From contig NZ_CP121689.1 of NCBI RefSeq assembly GCF_038396615.1, positions 1,934,001 through 1,998,000 of the forward strand: 64,000 nucleotides of DNA, written 5' to 3'. This DNA is from Thermatribacter velox. GTDB lineage: Bacteria > Atribacterota > Atribacteria > Atribacterales > Thermatribacteraceae. Under the pieces are notes generated by a model. It had not been told where the DNA came from and searched no databases. It was given only the letters and a program-made list of their open reading frames with translations. The translations under genes were made by a program, and so were the position numbers. Shown here in pieces: positions 42,491 through 50,227 of this stretch (positions are counted from its first letter, which is position 1; each line of letters begins with the position of its first letter).

Positions 42491-42534
42491 GTTTCCTATA
42501 ATGAAGAAGGTTTCCAATAAAGGTGTGAAGAGCT

Positions 42535-42861
42535 ATGAAGGCAATTTACAAAAAGGCCGTCCAGCTTTTCAAAGACAAAATCCAGAGAGTATACGGTGAT
42601 CGCCTGGTTGCCGTGATTCTGTATGGTTCGTGCGCAAGAGGTGAAGAAAGTGATGAATCTGATATTGATCTCTTCGTCCTCCTGAAAGACATAGGTGACT
42701 TCTGGAAAGAGGTCCACCAGATTTCAGAAATCGAATCACAGGTTCACGAACTCCTTGATTACCAGGTCTTTATCTCGGCAATTCCGGTGAGGGCCGAAGA
42801 TTTTTATCAAAAACAGTTGCCCATCTTCATGAATGTAAAAAAGGAAGGAATCTTTGTTTGA
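42535..42861 (+). CDS. MNT-type nucleotidyltransferase antitoxin (pair 7)
   Basis: 108 residues with ILYGSCARGEESDESDIDLF (GS...DID); the third acid is less obvious (LLDYQVFIS). A ribosome-binding site AAAGGTG and a TATAAT at 42498-42503 precede it. It overlaps the HEPN partner by TTGA. Confidence 0.85.
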   Translation: MKAIYKKAVQLFKDKIQRVYGDRLVAVILYGSCARGEESDESDIDLFVLLKDIGDFWKEVHQISEIESQVHELLDYQVFISAIPVRAEDFYQKQLPIFMNVKKEGIFV

Positions 42862-43245
42862 AAGACGAGATCGAAAGACTAATCAGCAAGGCCAGGAAAA
42901 GCCTTGAAGCAGCAAAGATGCTATTCCAGGAAGGTTACTACGGTTTTGCCGCCTCACGGGCTTATTATGCCATGTTCTACGCAGCCGAAGCTTCCCTTCT
43001 CAAGAAAGGACTTTCTTTCTCGAAACACTCTGGCGTGATATCAGCTTTTGGGAAGCACTTTGCAAAACCCCGGATAATTCCCAGTGAATACCACAAAATG
43101 CTTCGTGACGCCTTCCGGGTGCGTAACATAGGTGGATTACGGTTACGAAGAAGACGTTACAAGGGACGAATCGGCAAATATCCTCTCAAATGCTGAAGAT
43201 TTCCTGAATGTTATCGAAAACTACCTCCATAGAGAAGAGCTTTAA
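42858..43245 (+). pseudogene. HEPN-domain protein with a C-terminal frameshift (pair 7)
   Basis: LISKARKSLEAAKMLFQEGY, YGFAASRAYYAMFYAAEASL and EYHKMLRDAFRVRNIG are HEPN. At about 43131 an extra G (GGTGGATTAC where GGTGATTAC is expected) shifts the frame. The next frame supplies DYGYEEDVTRDESANILSNA and EDFLNVIENYL to a stop at 43245, the family's normal end. As written, the unshifted frame stops at 43196 with a basic nonsense tail. Confidence 0.75.
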
Positions 43246-43337
43246 GCTCAGGCTGCCCCAGAGCCAAAAAGCCATCGGCATAGCCCTCAGACAGCCTGCG
43301 AAAAACAGAAAAAGAAATTCAACCCCGCTTTTGGCAT

Positions 43338-43372
43338 CCCAAAAAACACAAAAAAGTAAAGACCTGACCCCC
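43338..43372. repeat. Copy of the AAAAAGTAAAGACCTGACCC motif
   Basis: One of seven copies in the window (36216, 42424, 43338, 45258 and 46694 in this orientation; 60735 and 62350 reversed). They always lie between genes or at the edge of a palindromic array. See findings. Confidence 0.65.
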
Positions 43373-43446
43373 TAACCTCCCAAATTTCCCGCCTGTAATG
43401 TATTGTATACAATAGAAGCAGGTTTATTTGTGAAAAGGTGAGCAAC

Positions 43447-43829
43447 ATGGCAAAGAGGGCAAAATACGTAACACCCGAAGATATTGCAGCATATCGGCGC
43501 GCCCTTTTTGCTCGGTCACAAAAAGCCTTTCCTGAGATCGAAAAAAGGCGTTCTCAAGCCTGGGTCCTTGCCCACAGAGCAGCAGACATCCTGCGAGAGC
43601 GCTTTGGAGTAAAACGAGTTGTGCTTTTCGGTTCTCTGGTTCATGAGGGATGCTTCACTCTTTGGTCCGACGTGGATCTGGCAGTCTGGGGATTGCGCCC
43701 TGAGGACACCTTCAAAGTCATGGCTTTTTTGCGAGACCTTGATGAAAACATTGAAGTGAATTTGGTTGATATCCAAAGCTGCAATCCTCACTTCGAGCAG
43801 TTATCGAATCAGAAGGAGTCGAGATCTGA
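43447..43829 (+). pseudogene. MNT-type nucleotidyltransferase with a 3' frameshift (pair 8)
   Basis: RFGVKRVVLFGSLVHEGCFT and LWSDVDLAVWGL give the GS...DVD signature after a ~40-residue N-terminal helix; NIEVNLVDIQSC holds the third acid. At about 43797 one base appears missing (GAGCAG where GAGGCAG is expected). The other frame then gives VIESEGVEI and a stop at 43829, the usual ending. The unshifted frame runs on 70 codons over the partner gene. Domain core intact, so it may still function. Confidence 0.75.
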
Positions 43830-44313
43830 TAGAACATTATCGAGTGCTTATGGAACGCATAGAGCAGGAACTTTTGGCCTTGAAACACGTTGTTTCCTGT
43901 ATCAAGCGTTCAATGGCTCTTGCCCGGGAGCACTCTCAGGAACAGGATGTGTATCTCGATTCCGTTGCTCTGAACCTGCACGACTTTTACACTGGCCTGG
44001 AGAGGGTCTTCAAACGGGTTGCCGAAATGATTGACGAAAGTGTCCCCACAGGACGCAACTGGCATCGAGATCTGCTTTGGCAAGTGGCAAAAGAATATTC
44101 TCCTTTCCGTCCGGCTGTTTTATCTGAAAAAAACTGAGCAACTCCTCGAAGAATACCTTCGCTTTCGCCATGTGGTTCGAAATGTTTTATGCTTTTGGGT
44201 TCGACATCTACCGCCTGGCATATCTCGTTGATCGTTTAGATACAGTATTCGATGAGCTTCGCGAAGAGCCGGAGTCTTTTGTAGGCTTTCTCAGAAAGCT
44301 GCTCGAGCCTTGA
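43826..44313 (+). pseudogene. HepT-like HEPN protein with two frameshifts (pair 8)
   Basis: LMERIEQELLALKHVVSCIK, DSVALNLHDFYTGLERVFKR and RPAVLSE match the HepT-like class. An extra A in a run of seven (44127-44133) and an extra T near 44184 break the frame; bridging them gives EEYLRFRHVVRNVYAFGFDI and RLAYLVDRLDTVFDELREEP to a stop at 44313. The motif reads RHVVRNVY (Asn where pair 2 has His). A CTG start overlapping the partner stop (CTGA), with AGGAG 7 bases upstream, is best. Confidence 0.7.
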
Positions 44314-44433
44314 AGAGCCTTTTGCCTGAAACTCAAAACGGCACACCACCTTGAAACAGCCCCGGCATCACAAAAAATGCCCCGAACTGGACGATATCTT
44401 CAAATCGACCATCCTGAACCGACGGCAAAACCG

Positions 44434-44823
44434 TCATTCCGGCTGCAGGGCTTTCCAGATTTCTCGCAGTATTCCCCGAGCAATTTCGAGGATTTTCCTT
44501 GCATCTAACTCCGTAGGCTCACCCTTTGGCAGAAGCCCAAGATCGGCAGGATAACGAGATTCCAGGTAAATGCTACTAAGGATTTCGAGTTCATCCACGG
44601 AAAGGCGTACATCGGGATAGTATTTCCTTACTTTGTGATATAAGATAACAAGGTCATGAACTCTGGGCGGATTGATATGCAGGCGCCAAAGCAAACCTTT
44701 TAAAGCTTTTTCAACGGCCTGCTGGGCGTGGAACGATGCCAGACGGTACAATCCTTGAGCATAAAGTATTTCCCCTGCTTTGATATCCTCGCTGGCATAA
44801 TCAAACCAGGGGTCTCCGCTCAT
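44434..44823 (-). CDS. HEPN-domain toxin (pair 9)
   Basis: 129 residues: WFDYASEDIKAGEILYAQGL, SFHAQQAVEKALKGLLWRLH, RVHDLVILYHKV and ESRYPADLGLLPKGEPTELD, a complete HEPN PF05168 protein, clearly related to the pair 4 toxin. It overlaps the nucleotidyltransferase by 23 bases. Confidence 0.87.
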   Translation of the reverse strand: MSGDPWFDYASEDIKAGEILYAQGLYRLASFHAQQAVEKALKGLLWRLHINPPRVHDLVILYHKVRKYYPDVRLSVDELEILSSIYLESRYPADLGLLPKGEPTELDARKILEIARGILREIWKALQPE

Positions 44824-45139
44824 AGAGGATCTTGCCTTGAGTAGTGATTTCTCGAATGAAAGGCGATTGTTTCTCCTCGAGGAATTTTACTTCTTCTGGG
44901 GTCAGAATAAGGACATCAAGAGGAACCTTTCGGGAAATCCCCCTTAAGGCTTTGCTTCGGCGGTAAATCCGTGGCTCTTTAGTCTTTTTGATTATGAGGA
45001 GGTCGATATCACTTTCCTCGGTTGCCTTGCCACGTGCCAGAGACCCAAAGAGAATAATTTTCTCGGGTTGGTATCGCCGAACAAGGACCTTAACAAGCCT
45101 CGCTATCTCCTTTTTTACTTCTAAAGAAGGTTTACGCAT
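44801..45139 (-). CDS. MNT-type nucleotidyltransferase antitoxin (pair 9)
   Basis: 112 residues. IILFGSLARGKATEESDIDL (GS...DID), VPLDVLILTPEEV with the third acid, and the C-terminal GKILYERR shared with pair 4 (GKVLYEKN). Antitoxin to the HEPN gene downstream. Confidence 0.87.
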   Translation of the reverse strand: MRKPSLEVKKEIARLVKVLVRRYQPEKIILFGSLARGKATEESDIDLLIIKKTKEPRIYRRSKALRGISRKVPLDVLILTPEEVKFLEEKQSPFIREITTQGKILYERRPLV

Positions 45140-45198
45140 CATCTTATCCCTCTTTTCAATTATACAGTATCTCTTGCAAAAAAATCATCTTTAAGTTC

Positions 45199-45298
45199 GA
45201 AACGACGGGGTAGGTGTCTTACTGTTCCAGAATCTCCTGTTCCAGGATCCCGACATCCCAAAAACCCAAAAAGTAAAGACTTGACCCCCGGACATTTT
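45199..45298. repeat. ~100-bp repeat, second copy of 42360-42465
   Basis: ACGACGGGGTAGGTGTCTTA, CTGTTCCAGAATCTCCTGTT and AAAAAGTAAAGACTTGACCC in the same order as at 42360-42465, with only a few differences. Here it sits between the TA island and the polysaccharide locus, so the polysaccharide promoter may have been brought in or bounded by it. Confidence 0.75.
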
Positions 45299-45315
45299 CA
45301 GTGCTCGGTCACCTG

Positions 45316-45324
45316 TGCTACAAT
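45316..45324 (+). promoter_or_regulatory. Extended -10 promoter of the polysaccharide locus
   Basis: TGCTACAAT is an extended -10 element 27 bases before the GTG at 45351. It overlaps the earliest in-frame GTG (45315), which is thus unlikely as a start. Confidence 0.5.
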
Positions 45325-45350
45325 TAGCCTTAGGGAGAAGACCGAAAACG

Positions 45351-46673
45351 GTGAAGGCAATGCAAAAATACCTACCTCTTTTTGACTACGTGGTAAGTCT
45401 CACGGCACTGTATGCTTCTTTCTGGCTGCACCTTCTTCTGCGTGGGAACCCGCACGTCTTGCGGCTTCTCTCTTTATTAAGCGACTTGCTCTTTCTGGCT
45501 CCGCTTCTTCCAGTCTTTCTCAACGCAGTGCTTGGTACCTATTCCAGGCGCTCTCGCTTTGCGCTTTTTGCCTCCTCCCGCCTCATCGTCTCTTCTATCC
45601 TGACTTTTTTCATCTTCACCACCGCTCTTTTTTACCTGCGTATTTTTGAATTTCCTCGTCTGATCATCCTTCTCTGGGTGTTCATGAACTTCATCTTCTT
45701 TTACTCCCTGCGTATTCCTTTCTTCCGCAAGCGGGAAAACGGAAGATTGTTCGTCCTTTATCGCGGAGAAAAGGGCCGAAAAATGTTTGAAGACATGCAC
45801 TGGAAAAGTACTATCCGGGGAACGGTGGTCGGCGGAACTGACATTAACACCCTTTCTCAGGAAGAACTGCGCGACTACCTGCGCCACATCGTCCAGGACT
45901 TGAGCGTTGACCGCTTTCTGCTCATCCTGGAGCCTGAAGAGCGTTCCCGGGTTACCGCATTTCTTGAAGAAGAAGGCATCGAGTACGACCTGCGGGGTGC
46001 CCTTTACTTTTTTGAAGAAAGGCACGGGCAGGTTAAGCTGGTCCTTGCAGACCTCGTGGATTATCCCAAAATGCTCGAAGAAAACCCATACCTTCCCTTT
46101 AAAGAAGCCTTTGATCGGATTATTTCCTGTATCTTGCTTCTTCTTCTTTCACCGCTTTTTGCTGTCCTGGCCCTTTTGATTCGCCTTGACTCTCCCGGCC
46201 CTGTCTTCTACCGGCAGGTGCGGGTCGGAAAGGATGGAAAAATCTTTACCCTCTGCAAGTTCCGAACTATGGTCCCTGATGCCGAGCGAGAAACTGGAGC
46301 CGTGCTTGCCCAAAAAAACGACCCCCGGATAACTCGAATAGGAAGAATCCTTCGCAAAACTCGCCTTGATGAGCTACCCCAGCTCTGGAACGTACTGCGG
46401 GGTGAAATGAGCCTGATAGGCCCTCGCCCAGAACGTCCGGAGTTTGTGGAACAGTGGAAAAAACTCATTCCTCATTACGAAACCCGGCTTTTAGTAAAAC
46501 CCGGTATAACCGGCTGGGCGCAGGTCTGCGGGAGGTATGATGAAGGCCCAGAAACCGTCTGGGAAAAGCTCGAATACGACCTCTACTATCTGCGAAACCT
46601 CTCACCAAGCCTCGACCTTGAAATACTCGCCCGGACCATCCTGGTTGTACTTTTCGGAAAAGGAGCACGGTAG
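45351..46673 (+). CDS. Polyprenyl glycosylphosphotransferase initiating polysaccharide synthesis (WbaP/WcaJ-like)
   Basis: About 440 residues. Four or five N-terminal membrane helices and a CoA-binding-like middle region precede the bacterial sugar transferase domain: FDRIISCILLLLLSPLFAVL, SPGPVFYRQVRVGKDGKIFT, CKFRTMVPDAE, TRLDELPQLWNVLRGEMSLI and GPRPERPEFV. It transfers a sugar phosphate from a UDP-sugar to undecaprenyl phosphate at the inner membrane, the first step of the repeat unit. First gene of the locus, on the opposite strand to most of it. Confidence 0.93.
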   Translation: MKAMQKYLPLFDYVVSLTALYASFWLHLLLRGNPHVLRLLSLLSDLLFLAPLLPVFLNAVLGTYSRRSRFALFASSRLIVSSILTFFIFTTALFYLRIFEFPRLIILLWVFMNFIFFYSLRIPFFRKRENGRLFVLYRGEKGRKMFEDMHWKSTIRGTVVGGTDINTLSQEELRDYLRHIVQDLSVDRFLLILEPEERSRVTAFLEEEGIEYDLRGALYFFEERHGQVKLVLADLVDYPKMLEENPYLPFKEAFDRIISCILLLLLSPLFAVLALLIRLDSPGPVFYRQVRVGKDGKIFTLCKFRTMVPDAERETGAVLAQKNDPRITRIGRILRKTRLDELPQLWNVLRGEMSLIGPRPERPEFVEQWKKLIPHYETRLLVKPGITGWAQVCGRYDEGPETVWEKLEYDLYYLRNLSPSLDLEILARTILVVLFGKGAR

Positions 46674-46738
46674 GGTTTGGTTGGTTGCAAATTCAAAACC
46701 CAAAAAGTAAAGCCCTGAACCCACTTCTACAAATTCCA

Positions 46739-47851
46739 TTACAAACCCATCTTTTCAATCATTATCTGATTCACTTTGTGAACATCAAACTTCTTTTCGG
46801 CAATTTTCCTGCTTTCAAGACCCATCGGTTCAATAGACTCAGGGTGCAGAACAAAGAATTCCATAGTTTTTACCAGAGCTTCAACATCTTTAGGAGGAAC
46901 TAAAAGCCCGTTGTGCCCATGAATAACTGTTTCTCTACATCCTGGAACGTCTGTGGTAATAATCGGACGCCCCATCGCCATAGCCTCAAGAGCGGACCGA
47001 GGCACACCTTCCCGGTAGGTAGAGGGCAAAACAAAAACACTCGAAGAAGCAAGAAAAGGACGTACATCATTGGTTTCCCCAAGATATTCAATAATGCCTT
47101 CATCTACCCAGCGAGCAATAACCTCTTTTGACAGTCCATTGGGATTTTCGTCAAAAGGACCAAGAAGGCGGAAAACAACCTCGGGATGCCTTTTTTTAAC
47201 AATCCTTGCCGCTTCAGCATACTCTATGATGCCCTTATCCTTAATTAACCTCGCAACAAGTATAAACGAGAGGGGGCTACAAACGGGAGATGCTGGGTAA
47301 AACCTTTGCAGGTCCACACCTGATCCATTAACCACTACGGCTTCGGTATGCCTACCAATAAGCTCAAGAGATTCAAAAAGTTCCAAATCGTCTCTGTTTT
47401 GAAAAAACACTACCTGATTGTAACGCAAAGCCAGGCGGTATAAGAAAACTACTCCTTTGTTCAAAAGCTTCTGTTTAATGCTCTCATTAACAAAGGCATA
47501 CCCAAGACCGGTTATAAGGGAATATATCCTGGGTACTTTAGCTATACCAGCGGCCAAAGAACCATAAATGACCGGTTTTATGGCATAAGAAAAAACCACA
47601 TCCGGTCGGATGTTTCTGATAAGGGTCAACAATTCTCGGAAGGTCATAAAATCCTCTAAAGGGTTAACACTGCTCCTTTGCAACCGAATAGGTACAAAAG
47701 AAGCTCCAAGCTTTGCAATCTCTTTTTCAAACCCCTTTTCTGGACCAAAAGCAAAAACTTCATGACCTCGCCGAACAAGCGTTTTGATGAGCTCTCCACG
47801 GAAATTAAGTAAGGAACGGGTATAATGGGAAATCACTAAAATTTTTGCCAC
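46739..47851 (-). CDS. Glycosyltransferase family 4 (PglA-like)
   Basis: 370 residues, GT-B fold: ILVISHYTRSLLNFRGELIK at the N terminus, FSYAIKPVIYGSLAAGIAKV, FILVARLIKDKGIIEYAEAA and FVLPSTYREGVPRSALEAMA with the EX7E motif. It resembles PglA-type N-acetylgalactosaminyltransferases acting on undecaprenyl-diphospho sugars. Last gene of the leftward polysaccharide operon, 1 base after the epimerase. Confidence 0.88.
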   Translation of the reverse strand: MAKILVISHYTRSLLNFRGELIKTLVRRGHEVFAFGPEKGFEKEIAKLGASFVPIRLQRSSVNPLEDFMTFRELLTLIRNIRPDVVFSYAIKPVIYGSLAAGIAKVPRIYSLITGLGYAFVNESIKQKLLNKGVVFLYRLALRYNQVVFFQNRDDLELFESLELIGRHTEAVVVNGSGVDLQRFYPASPVCSPLSFILVARLIKDKGIIEYAEAARIVKKRHPEVVFRLLGPFDENPNGLSKEVIARWVDEGIIEYLGETNDVRPFLASSSVFVLPSTYREGVPRSALEAMAMGRPIITTDVPGCRETVIHGHNGLLVPPKDVEALVKTMEFFVLHPESIEPMGLESRKIAEKKFDVHKVNQIMIEKMGL

Positions 47852-47852
47852 T

Positions 47853-48766
47853 TTACCATCCTTCGCGCCAGATGTCTATGTTCTTTACCCACTCCCAGTT
47901 TTCTTTAAACCAGGCGATCGTTTTTCCCAAACCTTCTTTGAGTGGCGTCCCTGGCTTCCAACCAAGGAGTCTTTTTGCTTTCTCAATATTTGCCCAGGTA
48001 GAGGGCATGTCGGTCTTTTCAGCAGGTTTATATTCAATAAGTACCTTTTTTCCAGTTAGCTCTTCTATCAGCGAAATAGCTTCCCCGAGAGAATGGGGGG
48101 CATTAGAGCCAAGATTGATAACTTCATACCCGGAAATACCAAGAGAACGAATAGTTCCTTCAACGATATCGTCAATATAGGTAAAATCCCTCCTTTGGGT
48201 TCCGTCTCCGTAAATAACCAGCGGAATGCCCTTTAGCACCAAGTAAATAAAACGAAAAATGCTCATATCAGGCCTTCCTGCTGGACCATAAACAGTGAAA
48301 TATCGTAAAACAACTACATCAATACCATATAAGTAGTGATAGGTATACGCAAGAGCTTCAGCTCCTTTTTTACTCGCTGCGTAAGGGGAAATAGGTTCGT
48401 TAACCGGAAGACCTTCGGAAAAAGGTAGTGGCTGCCCAGCGTAAAGAGACGAGGTAGAAGCGAGGACAAATTTTGGCACACCAAATTCCTGGCACAATTT
48501 GAGAATGTTTAAGGTTCCATCTACATTGACACTCACATATTCCTCAGGACGGCGCATACTGTAGCGAACACCAGCCATCGCAGCAAGGTGAAAAACTGCA
48601 TCGAAAGCCCCGCATTCTTTGAATACCATCCTGAGATCCGATACGTTTCTAATATCAGCTTTGAAAAAACGGAAATTCGGGAAAGAGCGAAGCAGAGAAA
48701 GCCGATACTCTTTCAACCTCAAATCATAGTAGGAATTCATGTTGTCTATGCCTACAACAAAGTTTT
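47853..48766 (-). pseudogene. UDP-glucuronate 4-epimerase, C-terminal part (split by IS110 element)
   Basis: SDR epimerase lacking its nucleotide-binding N terminus: VVGIDNMNSYYDLRLKEYRL, FHLAAMAGVRYSMRRPEEYV, SSLYAGQPLPF, SPYAASKKGAEAL (YxxxK) and GRPDMSIFRF. The missing first 24 codons lie at 50155-50227 on the other side of the insertion. Joining them gives a 328-residue epimerase. It would turn UDP-GlcA (made by Ugd) into UDP-GalA. The remaining part could begin internally at an ATG (48740) but would be inactive without the GxxGxxG loop. Confidence 0.9.
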
Positions 48767-48798
48767 CTCCTACGAATAATTATGGTATAAACTTAAAA

Positions 48799-48923
48799 GG
48801 GACAGAGGACCATGTTCCCCTAAGCCTTAGAGCTTCAAAAGGAGTCTGTCCCCCGTCCCTAAAGTCCCTATTGGTTGATTTGGCTACCAAGCCACTGTCA
48901 AGCGGGAGATAGGACTTGGGACG
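48799..48923 (+). ncRNA. Putative IS110 bridge RNA
   Basis: The leader folds into two large hairpins. First: GGGACAGA (48799-48806) with TCTGTCCC (48845-48852); its loop holds GTTCCCCT (48814-48821), close to the target's left side TTCTCCT, and AAAGGAG (48838-48844), complementary to CTCCTTT on the right side. Second: CGTCCC/GGGACG (48854-48859, 48918-48923) plus AAGTCC/GGACTT and TAT/ATA; its loop holds GGTTGAT (48873-48879), like the element's right end AGTTGACT, and GGGAG (48904-48908), which pairs with CTCCT. This is the target-loop/donor-loop design known for IS621. Confidence 0.7.
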
Positions 48924-48956
48924 AAAAACCAAAAATAACTTTTGCGAGGTCTGGCC

Positions 48957-50150
48957 ATGAACAAAAACTCCTGGCAGTATTTCATAGGCATTGATGTTTC
49001 CAGGGACAGGTTCACCTATGCAATCATCGATGCTTCTTTGCAGGTGCTCAGTGAAGGTCAACTGCATATGAACTTGGAGGGATTCACTGCCCTCAGCCAG
49101 CTTATTAGCTCCTATCCCAACTCCCTGATTGGTGTGGAGTCTACTGGGAGTTACCACCTCAACCTCCTGGCCTTCCTGATTACCAACCAGTACCCGGTGG
49201 CACTCATCAACCCCGCCCTCATCAAAAAGTTCTCTCAGAGCATCACCCTGCGCAATACCAAAACTGACCGCATTGATGCCCTCACCATCGCCAGGTTTCT
49301 GCTCAAAAACCTGGAAGTGATTCCTCACTTCATCCCTGACAAGCTGGATGACCTGGCTGCCCTGGCCAGGGTGAGGGAAAGCCTCACTCAACAGATTGCC
49401 AGAACCAAGACCCAGCTCAAACAACACCTGGTGGTGGTCTTCCCGGAACTGGTGGCTCACCGCAACATCTTCACCGATTTCCTGCTCTCGGTACTTGAAG
49501 AATTTCCCACTCCCCATTCGGTTCTCAAAGCCTCCCCAGGCAGAGTGAAGGCTGTCTTCAGAAAGCTCAAAGCAAGAGGAAGAAAACCATCTCTCAGTGC
49601 TGAACAGTTCTTGGAACTTGCCAGAGATTCCATCGGTATCTCCACCACCAACTATGCCCTGATCATCAAACATGAAGTGGAGATGCTCCGGTTCCTCAAC
49701 CAGAAGCTCCAGGAGATTACCAAACAGTTCATCGAGGAAATCCAAAAGAACCAGAAAGACAACTTGGAACTCCTCAAATCCATCAAAGGAGTCAGTGATA
49801 TCACCTCGGCTCATTTTCTGGCTGCAGTCAAGGATATACACAGGTTTGAAAACCGAAGGAAACTGGCTGCCTATGCAGGTATTGACCCTTCTATCAAACA
49901 GTCTGGTTCCCGGTATGCTCGAGGTGGAATCAGCAAGAGGGGCTCTAAGTCTTTGCGGAGATGTCTCTACCTCATGGCAAGTGGAGTTATGCGCTGCAAT
50001 GAGTACTTTAGAGCTTATTACTTGAAAAAGAGAGGTGAGGGAATGCCCCACAGAAAAGCAATGATTGCCCTCTGTAACAAGCTGTTGAGGGTTATCTTTG
50101 CTATGCTCAGGAAAGGTGAAAAATTTGTTCCAGTTACACATTATTTATAG
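48957..50150 (+). CDS. IS110-family DEDD transposase (bridge-RNA-guided recombinase)
   Basis: 397 residues. The N-terminal RuvC-like DEDD domain has FIGIDVSRDRFTYAIID, GVESTGSYH and NTKTDRIDALTIARF supplying the acids. A coiled-coil middle is followed by a C-terminal Transposase_20 domain with IKGVSDITSAHFLAAVKDIH, KLAAYAGIDP and GSRYARGGISKRGSKSLRRC, which carries the conserved Ser. It cuts and rejoins DNA guided by the leader RNA. ATG 48957 preferred. The frame is intact, so the element may be active. Confidence 0.93.
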   Translation: MNKNSWQYFIGIDVSRDRFTYAIIDASLQVLSEGQLHMNLEGFTALSQLISSYPNSLIGVESTGSYHLNLLAFLITNQYPVALINPALIKKFSQSITLRNTKTDRIDALTIARFLLKNLEVIPHFIPDKLDDLAALARVRESLTQQIARTKTQLKQHLVVVFPELVAHRNIFTDFLLSVLEEFPTPHSVLKASPGRVKAVFRKLKARGRKPSLSAEQFLELARDSIGISTTNYALIIKHEVEMLRFLNQKLQEITKQFIEEIQKNQKDNLELLKSIKGVSDITSAHFLAAVKDIHRFENRRKLAAYAGIDPSIKQSGSRYARGGISKRGSKSLRRCLYLMASGVMRCNEYFRAYYLKKRGEGMPHRKAMIALCNKLLRVIFAMLRKGEKFVPVTHYL

Positions 50151-50154
50151 TTGA

Positions 50155-50227
50155 CTCCTTTCAAAAGTGATTCTGCTAACTTGCTCCCAATAAATCCACA
50201 AGCACCTGTTACGATATATAAAGACAT
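50155..50227 (-). pseudogene. UDP-glucuronate 4-epimerase, N-terminal part (split by IS110 element)
   Basis: MSLYIVTGACGFIGSKLAES followed by LLKG is an SDR nucleotide-binding start (GxxGxxG). Its ATG follows the ugd stop codon directly, with GGAGG upstream. The next codon is interrupted by the insertion; the other half of the gene resumes at 48766. Confidence 0.9.

Larger units (their letters stand above)
48767..50154 (+). mobile_element. IS110-family insertion sequence, 1388 bp
   Basis: Bounded by CTCCT at 48767-48771 and again at 50155-50159, with no terminal inverted repeats, a 185-base leader and only a few bases after the transposase stop. That is the layout of the IS110 subgroup proper, with a long left end. 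Deleting the element with one CTCCT rejoins the epimerase gene in frame. It is oriented against the host operon. Confidence 0.9.

Noticed and set aside
48780-50141. Long open frame on the minus strand opposite the IS110 transposase
   Set aside because: It mirrors the transposase codons, starts without a ribosome-binding site and has an antisense-like composition; the plus-strand frame carries the DEDD and Ser motifs.
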